A stretch of DNA of 64,000 nucleotides from Brachionus manjavacas (taxonomy: Eukaryota > Rotifera > Eurotatoria > Ploima > Brachionidae), in contig JAHQIY010000017.1 in the NCBI GenBank assembly GCA_019054805.1, positions 1,674,001 through 1,738,000 of the forward strand, written 5' to 3'. How positions within the stretch are numbered: position 1 is the stretch's first letter; each line of letters opens with the position of its first letter. The translations under genes were made by a program, and so were the position numbers. Below, in pieces: positions 34,693 through 45,987 of the stretch. The notes below the pieces were generated by a model. The model saw only the letters and a list, made by a program, of their open reading frames with translations. It searched no databases and had not been told where the DNA came from.

Positions 34693-35352
34693 ATGAAAAA
34701 CATGAATCGCCAAGATGAGAAATGGTTAATCAAAATGCAACGAGTTCAAACAATTGATAAAATGTTGGTAGAACGCTTTCCAGCCAGAACAGTTTTAGCA
34801 GTGTCAATTTTGAATGTAATTATCGCTCTTGGATCTTTCTCGATACAAATTTATTCTATCATTAAACAAACTTCTTTTTTCTATTTAGCATTCGGGTATT
34901 TTTTTTAAATTAAAATATTAGCAGATATTTTTTTTTTATTAAAGAGTTTGGTTCGCTGTGTTTGCCATTTTTACCGAAACATTGTCACTTATTTTATGTA
35001 AATTTTTTAAACTATAAATAAATTTTATTTTATCTTATTTAGTTTATAAACGAAGCTGTATTTTATTCATTATGGCAATAATATTCCATTTATTTACTAT
35101 TCTGGTAGCCTTCGGACTAATTATTATCAATTTGATAGCGATAATTGTTGCTAATTCAAATTCAGAGAATGAATTTTTATGGATTGACTACTATCAGCTA
35201 TTTTTTGGTAAAATTATATTAAATGTTTATTTTACTAAAATGTTTTTTTTTATCTAGGTATTCTATTCATTTCGTTTTCGCTGATTTTATTAACATCGTT
35301 TAGAATTCGGTTGAAGCAATATTTCAGAATTATATCGGTTCAAAATTTTTAA
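34693..35352 (+). CDS. Tetraspan (MS4A-like) membrane protein, four exons
   Basis: Exons 34693-34895, 34945-34997, 35043-35207 and 35258-35352. The introns are 49, 45 and 50 nt, GT-AG, and the phases match (2, 1, 1). The product is 171 aa. A hydrophilic N-terminus of about 30 residues is followed by four membrane helices at about 31-52, 62-86, 92-120 and 138-156, the usual plan of MS4A/CD20-type and similar tetraspan proteins. The second helix is rich in aromatic residues. The C-tail is short and basic. The family name rests on topology only, because I see no diagnostic motif. The start could be 11 codons upstream only with a non-ATG codon, so ATG 34693 is preferred. Confidence 0.7.
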
Positions 35353-35706
35353 AATTTTATTTTTAATAAAAAATAAAAAGATTTTACATTTTTTTAATGA
35401 AGCATTTGAAAAAATAATTTTCTTAAAAAATTTTTGAGGTAAGTTGGGGGGTCAGTATGGGGTCAGGTTTTGAAAAATATAAAAAAATTCAATTTTCAAA
35501 ACAAATTTTCAAATCTTGGAAAAAATCAATTTAATTTTCAAAAAGTACAGAAAACTCCAACTCTAATGACATGTTAAAACTTTCAAAATATTTTTTCTTT
35601 ATAAAGTGGGGATCAGGAAATTTAAAAAATTTGGGTGGGCAGTGTTTTAGTTGGACCCTATTAAATTCTTATGTTTTAGTAAAACTCATCTTTTTATAAA
35701 AAAATT

Positions 35707-35825
35707 CGCAGTGAGCAGGATTTGAACCTGCGCGGGAAAATCCCATCTGATCACTGTGCTCCATTTTTGAAATGGATTAGAAATTGAATTCTAGTCAGAC
35801 GCCTTAACCACTCGGCCATCACTGC
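35707..35825 (-). tRNA. tRNA-Ser(AGA) with a 37-nt intron
   Basis: On the minus strand, GCAGTGA pairs with TCACTGC as the acceptor stem. GGCCGAGTGGTTAAGGC is the D arm, CTAGAA starts the anticodon loop with anticodon AGA, a long variable arm follows (GGGATTTTCCC), and GGTTCAAATCC is the B box. The intron is at 35752-35788, one base after the anticodon, the canonical position. The long variable arm and sequence identify serine. A T run follows the 3' end as an RNA polymerase III terminator. Confidence 0.9.
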
Positions 35826-36418
35826 TTACTATGTAAAAATACTATAATTCATTTCTAAAAGTTAAAGCATTTTATTTTTGTTGAATGATTTTTATTTAAA
35901 AAAAAAAATTGAAGTTCTTAATTTTAGAAAAATTTTCAAAAATTAGGAAAAAATTATTTTTTTTTATAAAATTTTTAGGGCAGATTTTTGACGTGATTAG
36001 ACATTAACAAATTAAGATCAACATTTTAAACTTTTTTTAATTTAAATAAAAATAAGAAAAATATAATTATAATTTATTAAATTAATAGGTGAAAATTTAG
36101 AAAAAAAAAAAAAATTTCGTCGAAGCGAAACCATTGATGGATATATTGAAAGCTTGGCTGCCAGAGTAACATAACAATTAAGGCGAAACAATTAAATGAT
36201 ATTTTAATTGTAAAACTATAAACTCTAGACAGAAATTGTGATATTTAAAAAAATTTTAATGATAAAAATACATTCTAGGCATCGAAAATTTCACTTGGGT
36301 CGACCAAAATACAAGCCAATCTTTTTGTTTTTGTCTATTTGTTTGGACTAAAAATGGTTTAAAGCCATAAATTTTCTTTTCTTTTTTTAGCTCAAACTCA
36401 TAAGTCCATAAAATGCCT

Positions 36419-36426
36419 ATAAATAT
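36419..36426 (+). promoter_or_regulatory. TATA box
   Basis: TATAAATA lies 67 bp before the ATG of the ubiquitin-like gene. That distance leaves room for a transcription start about 30 bp downstream and a short leader. It is the clearest core promoter element in the window. Confidence 0.6.
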
Positions 36427-36492
36427 GCAAAGGAACTAGTAAAAGCCAAGTGTCCAAACATTTCATTTTAAAAACAAGTTCTCACTAAAGCA

Positions 36493-36879
36493 ATGTTCGT
36501 CTACGTCCAAGTGTCTGACAGTGGTCGATTGTTGAAAATTGAATGCGACCCGAATGACTTGGTCAGTACATTGAATTCAAAAGTGAGCAAAGAACTAGGA
36601 ATAAGCCAGTCCGAGGAAAATTTAAATGTCCTAAATTATCTTGGTACAAGCTTGGACAATAATTTGAAACTAAAAGACTACAACATTCGAGAATCTTCTT
36701 TGCTTTATTTGGGAAACTGGAGCATCGAGGCTGTTCAATCTCCAACAAACAGTCAAAATTTTAGAGCACACAGCTATAATGCCAAAATTCCGCTTCAATT
36801 CAGTCAATATCATCAATATAATCAAATTTATCAACAGCAACAACAAATGCAGGCCAACAACTATGCGAAAAGATGGTAA
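36493..36879 (+). CDS. Ubiquitin-like domain protein
   Basis: A single-exon frame of 128 aa. Residues 1-75 fit a ubiquitin-like beta-grasp: MFVYVQVSDSGRLLKIECD (strands 1-2), DLVSTLNSKVSKELGI (helix), LNVLNYLGTSLDNNLKLKDYNI and SSLLYLGNW. There is no diglycine end, so it is not a conjugated modifier but a fixed domain. The C-terminal 50 residues are Gln/Asn/Tyr-rich (about 100-120) and probably disordered. No specific homologue is recognised. It lies about 670 bp from the tRNA-Ser gene, which is on the other strand. Confidence 0.75.
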   Translation: MFVYVQVSDSGRLLKIECDPNDLVSTLNSKVSKELGISQSEENLNVLNYLGTSLDNNLKLKDYNIRESSLLYLGNWSIEAVQSPTNSQNFRAHSYNAKIPLQFSQYHQYNQIYQQQQQMQANNYAKRW

Positions 36880-37134
36880 ATTAAAGAAAATTCGTTGCAT
36901 TTAGAATTAAATAGCTTTTTTTTTTTCTTTTTCTAAATAAAAACAACAAAATTAAATCTTCTTAAATTATGTTTAAATTGTGTTTTTGAAATTATTGAGT
37001 TTTAAAAATGGTGCATTTTTTCTATTTTTCGCAGTCTTTTAAATATTTTCATTAAAAAAAAAGAGTTTTTTTTTAAATTTTTGATTTTTGCCGTTTTATT
37101 ACTTTTAAATAAAATGGATTGAATTAAATATTAA

Positions 37135-37325
37135 AAAGAACTTTGGTCTACTGTGACGCTAAGTTATGGAATAAACTTTACACTTCATACATTGAATTCG
37201 CCATCTCAGCCTGGTCACCTTACACCAATTCAGTCATTGAAACTCTAGAGAAAGTCCAGCATAGAGCAACAAAAGTCTCACACGAACTCAGCCATTTGCC
37301 TTACAATACTAGCATCTAAAGGCAA
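37135..37325 (+). mobile_element. LINE family B-like fragment
   Basis: The segment reads YIEFAISAWSPY and LEKVQHRATKVSHEL, the conserved region after the reverse transcriptase thumb in CR1/Jockey LINEs; compare LEYAIASWCPFY at 31.8 kb. Only about 60 codons remain, with no tail. Confidence 0.8.
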
Positions 37326-37912
37326 TGCTTTACGTTCTCCTTGATTGCGCCATTTAAAGAGTGATCAAGTCTCCTAATAAAAAGAGATTTAACAGAATTT
37401 TGTTGTATTTTTTAAATTTATTTTTAAAAAAAATAATTTGGGACAAAATCCCTTGACTGTTTGGAATGAATATTAATTCTCCCTTTTAGCCACGTTAGTT
37501 CTTCGGTCATAAGCTTTTGATTATTTTTGCCGAAAGTATTCATTTTAATTTTTAATGTTGATTATTATTAAATTTTATTTATTTTAAAAAATTTTAAAAA
37601 AATCTACTACTACCTACTTTTCCAATCTAATAACTAATTTTATTAAAATCAAATGGATTGAATCAAACATAGAATATTTAGTTTTTGTAGTCTTAAAACA
37701 AAAACTAATCAAAAATTTGTTTTAAAATGATATTATTAAAATGAAAGAGTTATCTATAATAGTTTTTTTACTGTAATAAATTAAGAAGATTAATAAATAA
37801 GAAAAAAATTAGATCTTAATTTTTTTAAGTTGTAAAAAAAAATATTTAATAGTTAAAGATTTTTGTTTTAAAACAATGAAATATAAATATTCTATGTTTA
37901 ATAGTTTTTAGT

Positions 37913-38860
37913 AAAATTTTTCATTCAATTTTAAAAAATCATGATTAAAGTTTCAAATTTATTTGAGAAAAAAAAATTGGAGTTTCTTTTGTGTTATGCC
38001 TAAAACGCGGAAAACGGAAATGTTTTGCGGATTCCCCAACTATTTTTTAATATTTTTTAAAAAGTTTTTCCGCAAAATCAGTCTAAAAAAACTTGCCGAA
38101 ATTTGAATAGGAAAAATAGAATGCGAATAATGGAATCAAGTTTAAATCCAGTTAAAATTTAATATTATCCACCAGGAATGCACTCAAATTCATATTTGCT
38201 ACAAATCTATGACTTACTAATGCCAGTTGGGTGAAAAATACTTACTTTAGCTCAAGAGAAATGATACCAAGATTGACATTTGTCACATTCAATTGATTTT
38301 TTTAAACGAAGTTTTCAACATTTTTTTTTACATAAATTTTCTGCATTTTTCCAAGTGTTATGAACCTTATATAATTGGACGTGTTTGTCCGGATCTGTTA
38401 GGATCTGGTGGCTCGCGGTTATAACACAATTAATTGAAAAGAAATCAAATAATAATAACTTTATTAATAAATGGCCAATTCTAGCCTAAACAAAAAAAAT
38501 TGGAAAAATGCAGAAAAATTATGTAATAAAAAAAAAATGTTGTAAACTTCGCTTAGAAAAAACAATTGAATGTGACAAATGTAACTCTTGGTATCACTTC
38601 TCTTGTGCTAAAGTAAGTATTTTTCACCCAACTGGCAATAGTAAGTCATAGATTTAAATTTATTCAAATTTCGGCAAGTTTTTTTAGACTGATTTTGCGG
38701 AAAAACTTTTAAAAAAATATTAAAAAATAGTTGGGGAATTCCGCAAAACATTTCCGTTTTCCGCGTTTTAGGCATAACACAAAAGAAACTCCAATTTTTT
38801 TTTCTCAAATAAATTTGAAACTTTAATCATTATTTTTTTAAAATTGAATGAAAAATTTTA
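37913..38860. repeat. Large imperfect inverted repeat carrying a partial PHD finger
   Basis: The left arm 37913-38354 and right arm 38500-38860 are inverse copies. The left arm has about 80 extra bases near 38110-38205, and the spacer is about 145 bp. Similarity is high (short indels and scattered mismatches). On the plus strand of the right arm, 38538-38612 reads CCKLRLEKTIECDKC then NSWYHFSCAKV, the second half of a PHD-type zinc finger, followed by a GTAAGT donor-like site. The left arm holds the same piece on the minus strand. PHD fingers occur in first ORFs of some LINEs and in host chromatin genes; which one this is cannot be told. Confidence 0.75.
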
Positions 38861-39069
38861 TAATGAGACATGTAAAGAAAACATTCAAATAATTGTCTAA
38901 ATTATTTTAAATTCTGAGCCTAAAATAAACTAGTGTTTATTACCTTTAGATTAGATTTTTGACACAAAAAAAAAAATCAAAAAAACAACTTGGAATTTTA
39001 TTTGAAAATATCATTTAAATATTTATTCAATATAGTTTATATCATTTCAAGATAAAAAACATTTTATTG

Positions 39070-39180
39070 TTGGCGAGAAGGAGTGTGGGACGATGAGTGT
39101 TCGAGCTAAGACCTCCCCCAGTCCTAGCGTAAACGCTTCTGGGGACTGCCCAGGCCTTCAACTCACCGTAATAATATCAG
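39070..39180. other. GC-rich islet, unidentified
   Basis: About 100 bp of much higher G+C than all surrounding DNA (from GGCGAGAAGGAGTG to CAACTCACCG). The minus strand is open throughout and ends with a GGTGAG-like donor on the plus strand. It could be a lone exon, a relic of a retroelement, or a small RNA gene. I recognise nothing. Confidence 0.35.
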
Positions 39181-39659
39181 CAAATGTCTTAAATTAGATT
39201 TTTGAACTTTTATTCTTTGAAAACAATATAAACATAAATTAAATGATAAAAATAATTTTATTACTTATTTTGTATGTGATTTTTAAAGTTCTAATCTAGT
39301 GTTTAAAATTGTTAAAAATTTTTTGAGATAGATTCAACTATTTAGTATCAACAGTAATCGACAATTAATAGAAATGCTTGATCAAAGAATTTAACCAAAT
39401 TTTTCATAATAAAGTAATTTTGAAATTTAAAGCAAATTTACCTGCTTTAAAAGGAAATTTTTCATAACTTAAGTTTTTCCGACAAAACTATTCAATGATG
39501 GCAAAATTAATCGAAATCAAAAAAAAAGAAAATTTTTAAAATTATTTTTATTTAAAACAGCTTTTTCAAAGTAAAAAATTACTACATGTTTTTTGTGTTT
39601 TTTTTTGTTTATTTTGCTTTTAAATTGTAAATATATATATAATTTTAAATCAATAAAAT

Positions 39660-41855
39660 CTATTTGTATAAACTATCAATTTCTTTTTTGTAAAACTTTT
39701 CAATCTCCTTGCGTTTGAGCTTCAATGAATCAGTGACAAGTCCCGAATCAGGCCCCCAGCTCTCTTTGACAAACGAAATCTTGCTCGGTATTTCGAATCT
39801 GTCCAAGCCCTGGCTTTTGCTATGCTCGAACAAATCCTGGGTCAATTTTTTCATAACATCCGCATTCTTTTTCAAATAATCCAGCACATCTTCAGGCCTG
39901 CTCAACTCGGCGTTCAAGTCTTCGCCCCTCTCCTTCCTGAACTCGACTATCTGCTCCTTTAAATTCTTGGTATTGGGACAAATCAAACAAATGCAGTAGG
40001 ATTTAAAGCCATTGGCAATGACACAGCAATTGTCCACAAAGGGCAATAGTTTCACTACCGACTCTACTTTGTTCAGCGACACATATTCGCCAGTTTGAAG
40101 CTTGACCAGGTCTTTTTTGCGGTCGATAATTTTCAGTGACCCATTGGGCAGCATTTCTCCAATGTCCCCGGTGGCAAAGTATCTCAGTCCATCTTTAGAA
40201 TATGAGTAATCCTCGGCAGTCTTGTCGGGCATGTTGTAGTATCCGAGGGTGACACTGTCTCCGCCGATGTAAATCTCGCCTCTAGGGTTAGGGGTGTCTG
40301 TGTTCCTGTAGCCGCCCTCGGGCCAGTCAACTAGCTTGATCTCGCAGCTCGGCACCACACTTCCAACCTCTTCGGTGTTTGTCTGATTGGGCAGCTGGGT
40401 GGTCGCGGCCGCAGCAGTCTCTGTCAATCCGTAGGCCTGCAGCACTGGACACAAACACACTTGCACAAATTCATGGACTTCTTTGCTCAAGAGAGCGCCG
40501 CCACACAACATCAGTCGGCACTTGCCGCCCAAAACAGCACTGCTAATCCTCTTGAACAAAATTCTGTCAAGCAATCGCGTAGACTTTCCGTGGCGAAAGT
40601 ACTTCAATTTTTGCCTATAGGCCAGCTTGAACAGCATTTGCTTGAACCAACTAGTCTGGGCCAGTTTTTCGTTGACTGTTTTAGACAAGCGTTCCAGGAC
40701 AACTGGCACCGAAGCCATTATGGTCGGCTTGAGCACTCTTAGATCTCCTTTTTGGCCTTTTTTGATAGCTGTCGAATTGTCGGCTATTGTCTGAGGGGTC
40801 GAATAGGCCAGAGGCACTCCGTTGGTCAGACACACTATCTCGCACACGAGCTCTAGAACGTGGGCCAGTGGCAAATAGGCAATGTACTTGTCTTTCTTGT
40901 GGTTTATTGTGCCCAAACGGGTTATCAAACCCTTGGCTGCTGTCAGAATATTTCCGTGGCTGATCATGACACCCTTTGGATTGCCAGTTGAACCACTGGT
41001 GTACATTATAATGGCTAGATCGTCTTGCTGCGCTTTGCTGAACTCTTTTTCTCCACTTTTTTCTCCCATTTGCACCAGCTCTTCCATGGTGTGCACTGTC
41101 ACCTTGTTTGAAAATTTTGCCTTGAACGAATCCACTTGTTTTTGGTGAAATTTGTCCGAAAAAACAACAATGTGAGCAACAGTGGGAATTTTGTCGAGGA
41201 TTTTTTCCAGTTTGGACAACTGTTCGCCACTGGTGAAAATGAAAGCGGCCTCTGTTTGATTGATGCCATAAGCAAGAGCATCCACGCCAAGCGTAGAGTA
41301 CAGAGTGACCACAGGAACTTTGATTCTGAAGCAGGAAAATGCGCTCATCAACCACTCGGGCCTTGTTTCGGCGAAGAGAACAATTTTCTCGCCCGATTTG
41401 AGACCAATGTTGAGCAAGCCGTTGCTGAAGTTCACAACCCGAGCATAGACATCTCTCAGGCTCATGTACTGATAGTCTCCTAGAGAATACTTTTTGAAAA
41501 CTTTTCCATTTGGCTGCACCTCATCGTCAATGGACAAAAGCTCTCTCACTCCCAAAGTTTGCGTATCTTGGTATTGTTGGACACAATTGGTCAATTCATC
41601 GAAAATGCTGGCTGACTTGTCCTGAACCCGGATCAAATCTGGGAAAAGAGTGGACCTAAAGCCCGACTTTGGGTCGGTTTGGTCCACTCGCTGACTCAGA
41701 ACCGCATCCTTGTCCGGCAACTGCGGGTCGTCATATTTGTAGGGAAGGATCAGACCAACTAGGAAATCAACTAAGCCAACTAGACCCAAAAATGGATAGA
41801 TTACTAAATATTTTGTTGCCACTCGGACAACTAACTGAGATCTACTCAGTGCCAT
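39660..41855 (-). CDS. ACSL4: Long-chain fatty acid-CoA ligase, ACSL3/4 type
   Basis: An intronless coding frame of 731 aa. It activates long-chain fatty acids with ATP and CoA to acyl-CoA. Residues 15-37 form an N-terminal membrane anchor. QPNGKVFKKYSLGDYQYMS (about 113-131) is typical of the ACSL3/4 subgroup. The ATP/AMP signature YTSGSTGNPKG is at about 285-295, YLPLAHVLELVCE near 325, YGLTETAAA near 475, TGDIGE near 568, and the DRKKDLVKLQTGEYVSLNKVE fatty-acyl signature near 579-599. Length and all motifs fit an active enzyme of the ER, lipid droplet or peroxisome membrane. An in-frame stop lies shortly upstream of the ATG. The coding region is markedly richer in G+C than its flanks. Subgroup 3 versus 4 cannot be resolved. 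Confidence 0.95.
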   Translation of the reverse strand: MALSRSQLVVRVATKYLVIYPFLGLVGLVDFLVGLILPYKYDDPQLPDKDAVLSQRVDQTDPKSGFRSTLFPDLIRVQDKSASIFDELTNCVQQYQDTQTLGVRELLSIDDEVQPNGKVFKKYSLGDYQYMSLRDVYARVVNFSNGLLNIGLKSGEKIVLFAETRPEWLMSAFSCFRIKVPVVTLYSTLGVDALAYGINQTEAAFIFTSGEQLSKLEKILDKIPTVAHIVVFSDKFHQKQVDSFKAKFSNKVTVHTMEELVQMGEKSGEKEFSKAQQDDLAIIMYTSGSTGNPKGVMISHGNILTAAKGLITRLGTINHKKDKYIAYLPLAHVLELVCEIVCLTNGVPLAYSTPQTIADNSTAIKKGQKGDLRVLKPTIMASVPVVLERLSKTVNEKLAQTSWFKQMLFKLAYRQKLKYFRHGKSTRLLDRILFKRISSAVLGGKCRLMLCGGALLSKEVHEFVQVCLCPVLQAYGLTETAAAATTQLPNQTNTEEVGSVVPSCEIKLVDWPEGGYRNTDTPNPRGEIYIGGDSVTLGYYNMPDKTAEDYSYSKDGLRYFATGDIGEMLPNGSLKIIDRKKDLVKLQTGEYVSLNKVESVVKLLPFVDNCCVIANGFKSYCICLICPNTKNLKEQIVEFRKERGEDLNAELSRPEDVLDYLKKNADVMKKLTQDLFEHSKSQGLDRFEIPSKISFVKESWGPDSGLVTDSLKLKRKEIEKFYKKEIDSLYK

Positions 41856-41869
41856 TTGAAATAATTTAT

Positions 41870-41902
41870 CTAAAATTAAGAAAGACTTTTTTTAAGACTT
41901 AC
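41870..41902 (-). other. Possible 33-nt intron in the 5' leader of the ACSL gene
   Basis: On the minus strand a perfect donor GTAAGT is followed 27 nt later by a pyrimidine-rich TTAATTTTAG acceptor, 14 bases before the ATG. At 33 nt it would be shorter than the other small introns here (45-57 nt), so either the true donor lies further upstream or this is a mini-intron. Confidence 0.35.
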
Positions 41903-42529
41903 TTATAGAGTTTTACACGATTACGTGTTATTTAAAAGGTGAGTCATTTGATCGATCATCAGTTAAATTGAAAAATTTTAAAATTAAAATTTAGAGAAAA
42001 ATACTTTCAAAAATTTTTTTATGGAGAAAAATATTATGTAAATGGAAAAGGATGCGTCGTGTTTCTTTAAATTTGTCTTTAATTTTAGAAAATTAATGGG
42101 AATAAACAAATTAAGTTTTTTTTATTCAATTTAAATTTGGCTTGGAAAGGATCCCACTTATTGCTTTCTCACTAAAAAATTTGACAAAAAAAAATGTTTA
42201 AATCAAAAAAAATAATTGTTAGCTTGAATTTTTGAATTAAAAAAAAAGTTCCAATACTTGGATTGATATTTGTAAAAATTAAAAGCAAAATCTACGTTAA
42301 CCTAAATAAAAAAGGCGATTTTTTACGGTCTTTAAAAATAGACATTGCTTCTCGATTTGTCTTGAACTTTTTAATTTGCACTTGAATTTTTGCATTTAGG
42401 ATTTTTTGAAAAAAATTTAATTTTTTAAAATTTAAAAATATTTTTCCTTTTGAAAAAACTTAAATTTGCTGTATAATTTTTCGTCTATTAATATAAAAAA
42501 AAGCAAAATGTATTCATCGAACTAAGTTT

Positions 42530-43150
42530 ACTGAAATAATTGAACTCTAAGGGAAAAATCAAACTCAGCAGCAATAATGCGACATAATTCCGTGCAATTT
42601 CTTTAAAAAATTGTTCTTTTTTAAAATTAAAGATAAACCAAAAAATTTTGAAAAATAAAAGTTAGTTTACCTATTTAACTATTGCTAGTTTAATTTAAAT
42701 AAGTAAATAATTTAACAACTAAAAGCTATAAAAAATCATTAAAAATTATATCTGCTTAAATTTTATCAACTTTTTACTATGAAAAATGAGCATTAGAAAA
42801 TAACAAGTAGTAAACCTTTGACAAAATTAGATATTCTTGTATATAATAAATTAAAAAAATAATTATTTTTTACTAGATTAACTATTACTAGTTTAATTTA
42901 ATGAAATAAAAGATAAACAACATTGAAAATGTATAAAATCGTTTTTATTATATCTTGTTTAATTTTATATGTTTTTGGAATCAACAGCAGCAAAAAAAAA
43001 ATCAACAACAATAATAACATACTCGAATAAATTTTTTTTAAAAAATGATTTTTTTATTATTTAAATTAAAAAGAATGCAGAAAATTTTAAGAGTAAAAAT
43101 TAATTTACCTAATTAACTATTTCTATTTTACTTTAATGAAATAAACAATT
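42530..43150. repeat. Diverged long tandem repeat
   Basis: The block TTTACCTATTTAACTATTGC...TAATTTAA, preceded by a CAGCAGCAA-type patch, appears near 42560-42710 and again near 42985-43140, about 430 bp apart. A partial copy lies near 42880. Copies are strongly diverged. No coding sequence is present. Confidence 0.4.
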
Positions 43151-43381
43151 TTTTATAGACTTTAAAAAATATTTAGTACACGCAATGTGAAATCATTCTA
43201 TTTTAAACACATGCTGAATCTAAATAGAGTTTTTGAGTTATATAATAAAAAAATAAAAAAAAACAAAGTTCAAAATCCATATTTTAGTATCAGTTAAACT
43301 AATTAAATTTTTTATTGTAAGCAAATTTTTAACATGCTGATCAAAAATCTACTTATTAGAAAAGTGTGATGGGCAAAAAAA

Positions 43382-43454
43382 AGCTTCGAGCGAGGTTCGA
43401 ACTCGCGACCTTCTGCGTGTGAAGCAGACGTGATAACCACTACACTATCGAAGC
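43382..43454 (-). tRNA. tRNA-Val(CAC)
   Basis: A 73-nt cloverleaf: acceptor GCTTCGA with TCGAAGC, D arm TAGTGTAGTGGTTATCA (A box), anticodon stem TCTGC/GCAGA with loop TTCACAC (anticodon CAC), and T arm with GGTTCGAAC-type B box. It is identical to five other copies in the window. A T run follows as terminator. Confidence 0.95.
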
Positions 43455-45174
43455 TTGCTGTTAATCATACCTCTTATCTAAAACTAAATTCGGAATTGAA
43501 AAAACACAATTTTAATTTCTTCTAGATTTTAGTGCGCTTAATTGCGTTTTTATTTTTTTTTAAATTCAACTTATTGTCTTAAATCTTTCTTGTTTTGATT
43601 AAACTAAACATGAAGTATTTTTGAATAATTAAATAAGCTCAGTAGTTCTTGTTAAGAGTTTCTAGAGTTTATTGACTTGCGAAAAATATTGTGTAAATTT
43701 GATTCCATCTCAAAGGCATTCATCGTAGTATTCTTTAAATTATTATTTTAATAACGAATTATCTAAATATATGCTCAAGCTAAGCCTTTTGCAATTTATA
43801 AAATTATAAATAATAATTTAAGATACGAATACAATTTTGGAGAGATTAATCCATGGTTCACTTTGGTTTTACATGTGCTGGGCACATGTATTTTAATCAA
43901 TCCACTACAAAGATAAAAAATATCAAGTATCTGTATTTAAAACATAACATGTATTTAGCATTTAATTTAGTGTTAGCAAAAATTTTTCAAAAATAAAATT
44001 TGATAAAAAACTATCTTTTAATTTGGTCTGAAAACAAAATTTTGTTACCAGAAAAAAAACATTCTTAAAGTTTTGTGACTCAATTGTAATTTCATTTACC
44101 ATCCTTGATTTGGATATAAATTTTATGAACTTAAAAAAATTATCAATTTACTCTGATTTACAATTTTTTATTTTGATATAGCTAATAAAATTTATCTTGA
44201 AGCTATTTTAAAAATTAAAAATTAAATGCGTCACATGATACCATTTTTTTCCACTGTTATAAATTTAAAAATTGAAAAATTCTTTAAAAAACAACTAAAA
44301 ATCATTCGAATTTTTTAATATTTTGAACCAAAATGTTATTCTGAAAATTTTATCAAAATAAACAAGCTATCAACTACAAAATTCAAAAAATTTAAAACAA
44401 AAATTTTATTTCACTAAATTTATGTCATATTTTTTTAAATTTAGATTCGAAATATTTAACTATGAATCCGATTAACATGTTTTGTTCTATTAATTAACCT
44501 TATTTTCAAACATATCTTGAATAAAAAATACACAAAATCATAAATTTATCATAAAAATATAATTTTACATCGTAAATTACTAGAATAATTTTTTTTACGA
44601 ATTAAGTTTAGAATTTTATGATCAAAAATAAATTTGTTAACAAAATATTTATGGGGTTTCTTCTATAAATTTAAAATTTGATTGAATTCGGCATAAAAAT
44701 ATTCTTTAATATTACACAATTTTTGATGCTTAATATTTGCAAAAATATGTCTGCTGAGATAATTTCTCATATTTTTAAACTTAAATTAAAAAAATTGTCG
44801 ATTTTTTTTGTTGAAAAAAGTATAAAGAAAAAAAGGATCAGAATGAACTTAATTATTTTCATGTACTTTTATATTTTAAATTATTAGACGATGAGAAATT
44901 TAGTACAAATTATTTTTTGAAAAATTTGAATAAAATTTCAAAAAAATTAAAAATGAACAAAATCAATAATAAATTTATACGCTATAGATGTTTAGTCATT
45001 TTAAACACTAACACCATGTTGCTTTTTTTTTCTTTATTTTAATTTTTTATTTAATTCCAACTGATTTTAAGAGAACAATTTAATTTCGTGATATATTTTT
45101 CCTATTAAAAAATTTCCTAAAATTTGTAAGTATTTTTCTATCTAAGAAAAATGATGTCAGAATAATATTAATAA

Positions 45175-45247
45175 GCTTCGATAGTGTAGTGGTTATCACG
45201 TCTGCTTCACACGCAGAAGGTCGCGAGTTCGAACCTCGCTCGAAGCT
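45175..45247 (+). tRNA. tRNA-Val(CAC)
   Basis: Same 73-nt sequence, with TTTT directly after it as terminator. It is the left member of a two-gene block (45175-45484) that is repeated inversely at 49446-49754. Confidence 0.95.
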
Positions 45248-45411
45248 TTTTATTTTTTATTTTGCTAAAATTTAAATTATTAGAATTTTAAACTTTGTCT
45301 TACCAAAGAATGAGCAATAATTTTGTTTTTTTTCCTTTAAATTAAAGTTATTTTTTCTAATTCACCTTTTAACTGAAAATAAAATCTTCTGCTGGGTACA
45401 TAAAAGTACAA

Positions 45412-45484
45412 GCTTCGATAGTGTAGTGGTTATCACGTCTGCTTCACACGCAGAAGGTCGCGAGTTCGAACCTCGCTCGAAGCT
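45412..45484 (+). tRNA. tRNA-Val(CAC)
   Basis: Same 73-nt sequence, with a T-rich terminator. It is separated from the previous copy by 164 bp of AT-rich spacer. That spacer is also preserved in the inverted block. Confidence 0.95.
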
Positions 45485-45987
45485 TTTTATTTTTAAAATG
45501 TAAGTAACTGTAAATCATCTTTTATTGTTTTTGATATCAAAAAATTTGTTTTTCAAGTTTTTTAATGTTGAATTAACAAAAAATAAATATTTAGAAATTA
45601 TTTTTTTCCTTTTCTTCTTGAAAAAAATATCATTTAATTGATTCAATTAATCAAAATTTATTCGACAAAATTTAACAAACACTAAAAAGAAACAGTTAAA
45701 TGTGAGAAAAATGTGTTATTTTTTAAAGCTCACTAAAAGATGATAAAATAATCATGTTCATTCAAAGTTTATTTTTTTAAATAAATTTGCAACAATAATT
45801 TTTTTTAAAATCTTAATTATTTTGAACCATTTGCTATTGTTTTTCCAAGAAATCACTTATTGATGGAGTAGGATGAAGAACTGAGTTTAATTTAATTAAC
45901 CATCTTTTTTACATATTTGAAATTGTTTGATAATTTTTTAATAAATATACAACTAGCACTATTTTTAATTTTTCTACTAGCTAATAA

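Noticed and set aside
38355-38499. Element ends suggested by GTGTTATGAACC and GGTTATAACAC
   Set aside because: The match is short and imperfect, and no second copy or coding part supports a mobile element there.
40461-41483. Several frames of 60-224 codons inside the ACSL gene
   Set aside because: They mirror the higher G+C of a 731-codon enzyme gene with all its motifs; none shows a domain of its own.
44678-44887. 69-aa plus-strand frame
   Set aside because: Composition is explained by poly-A and poly-T; there is no family or context.
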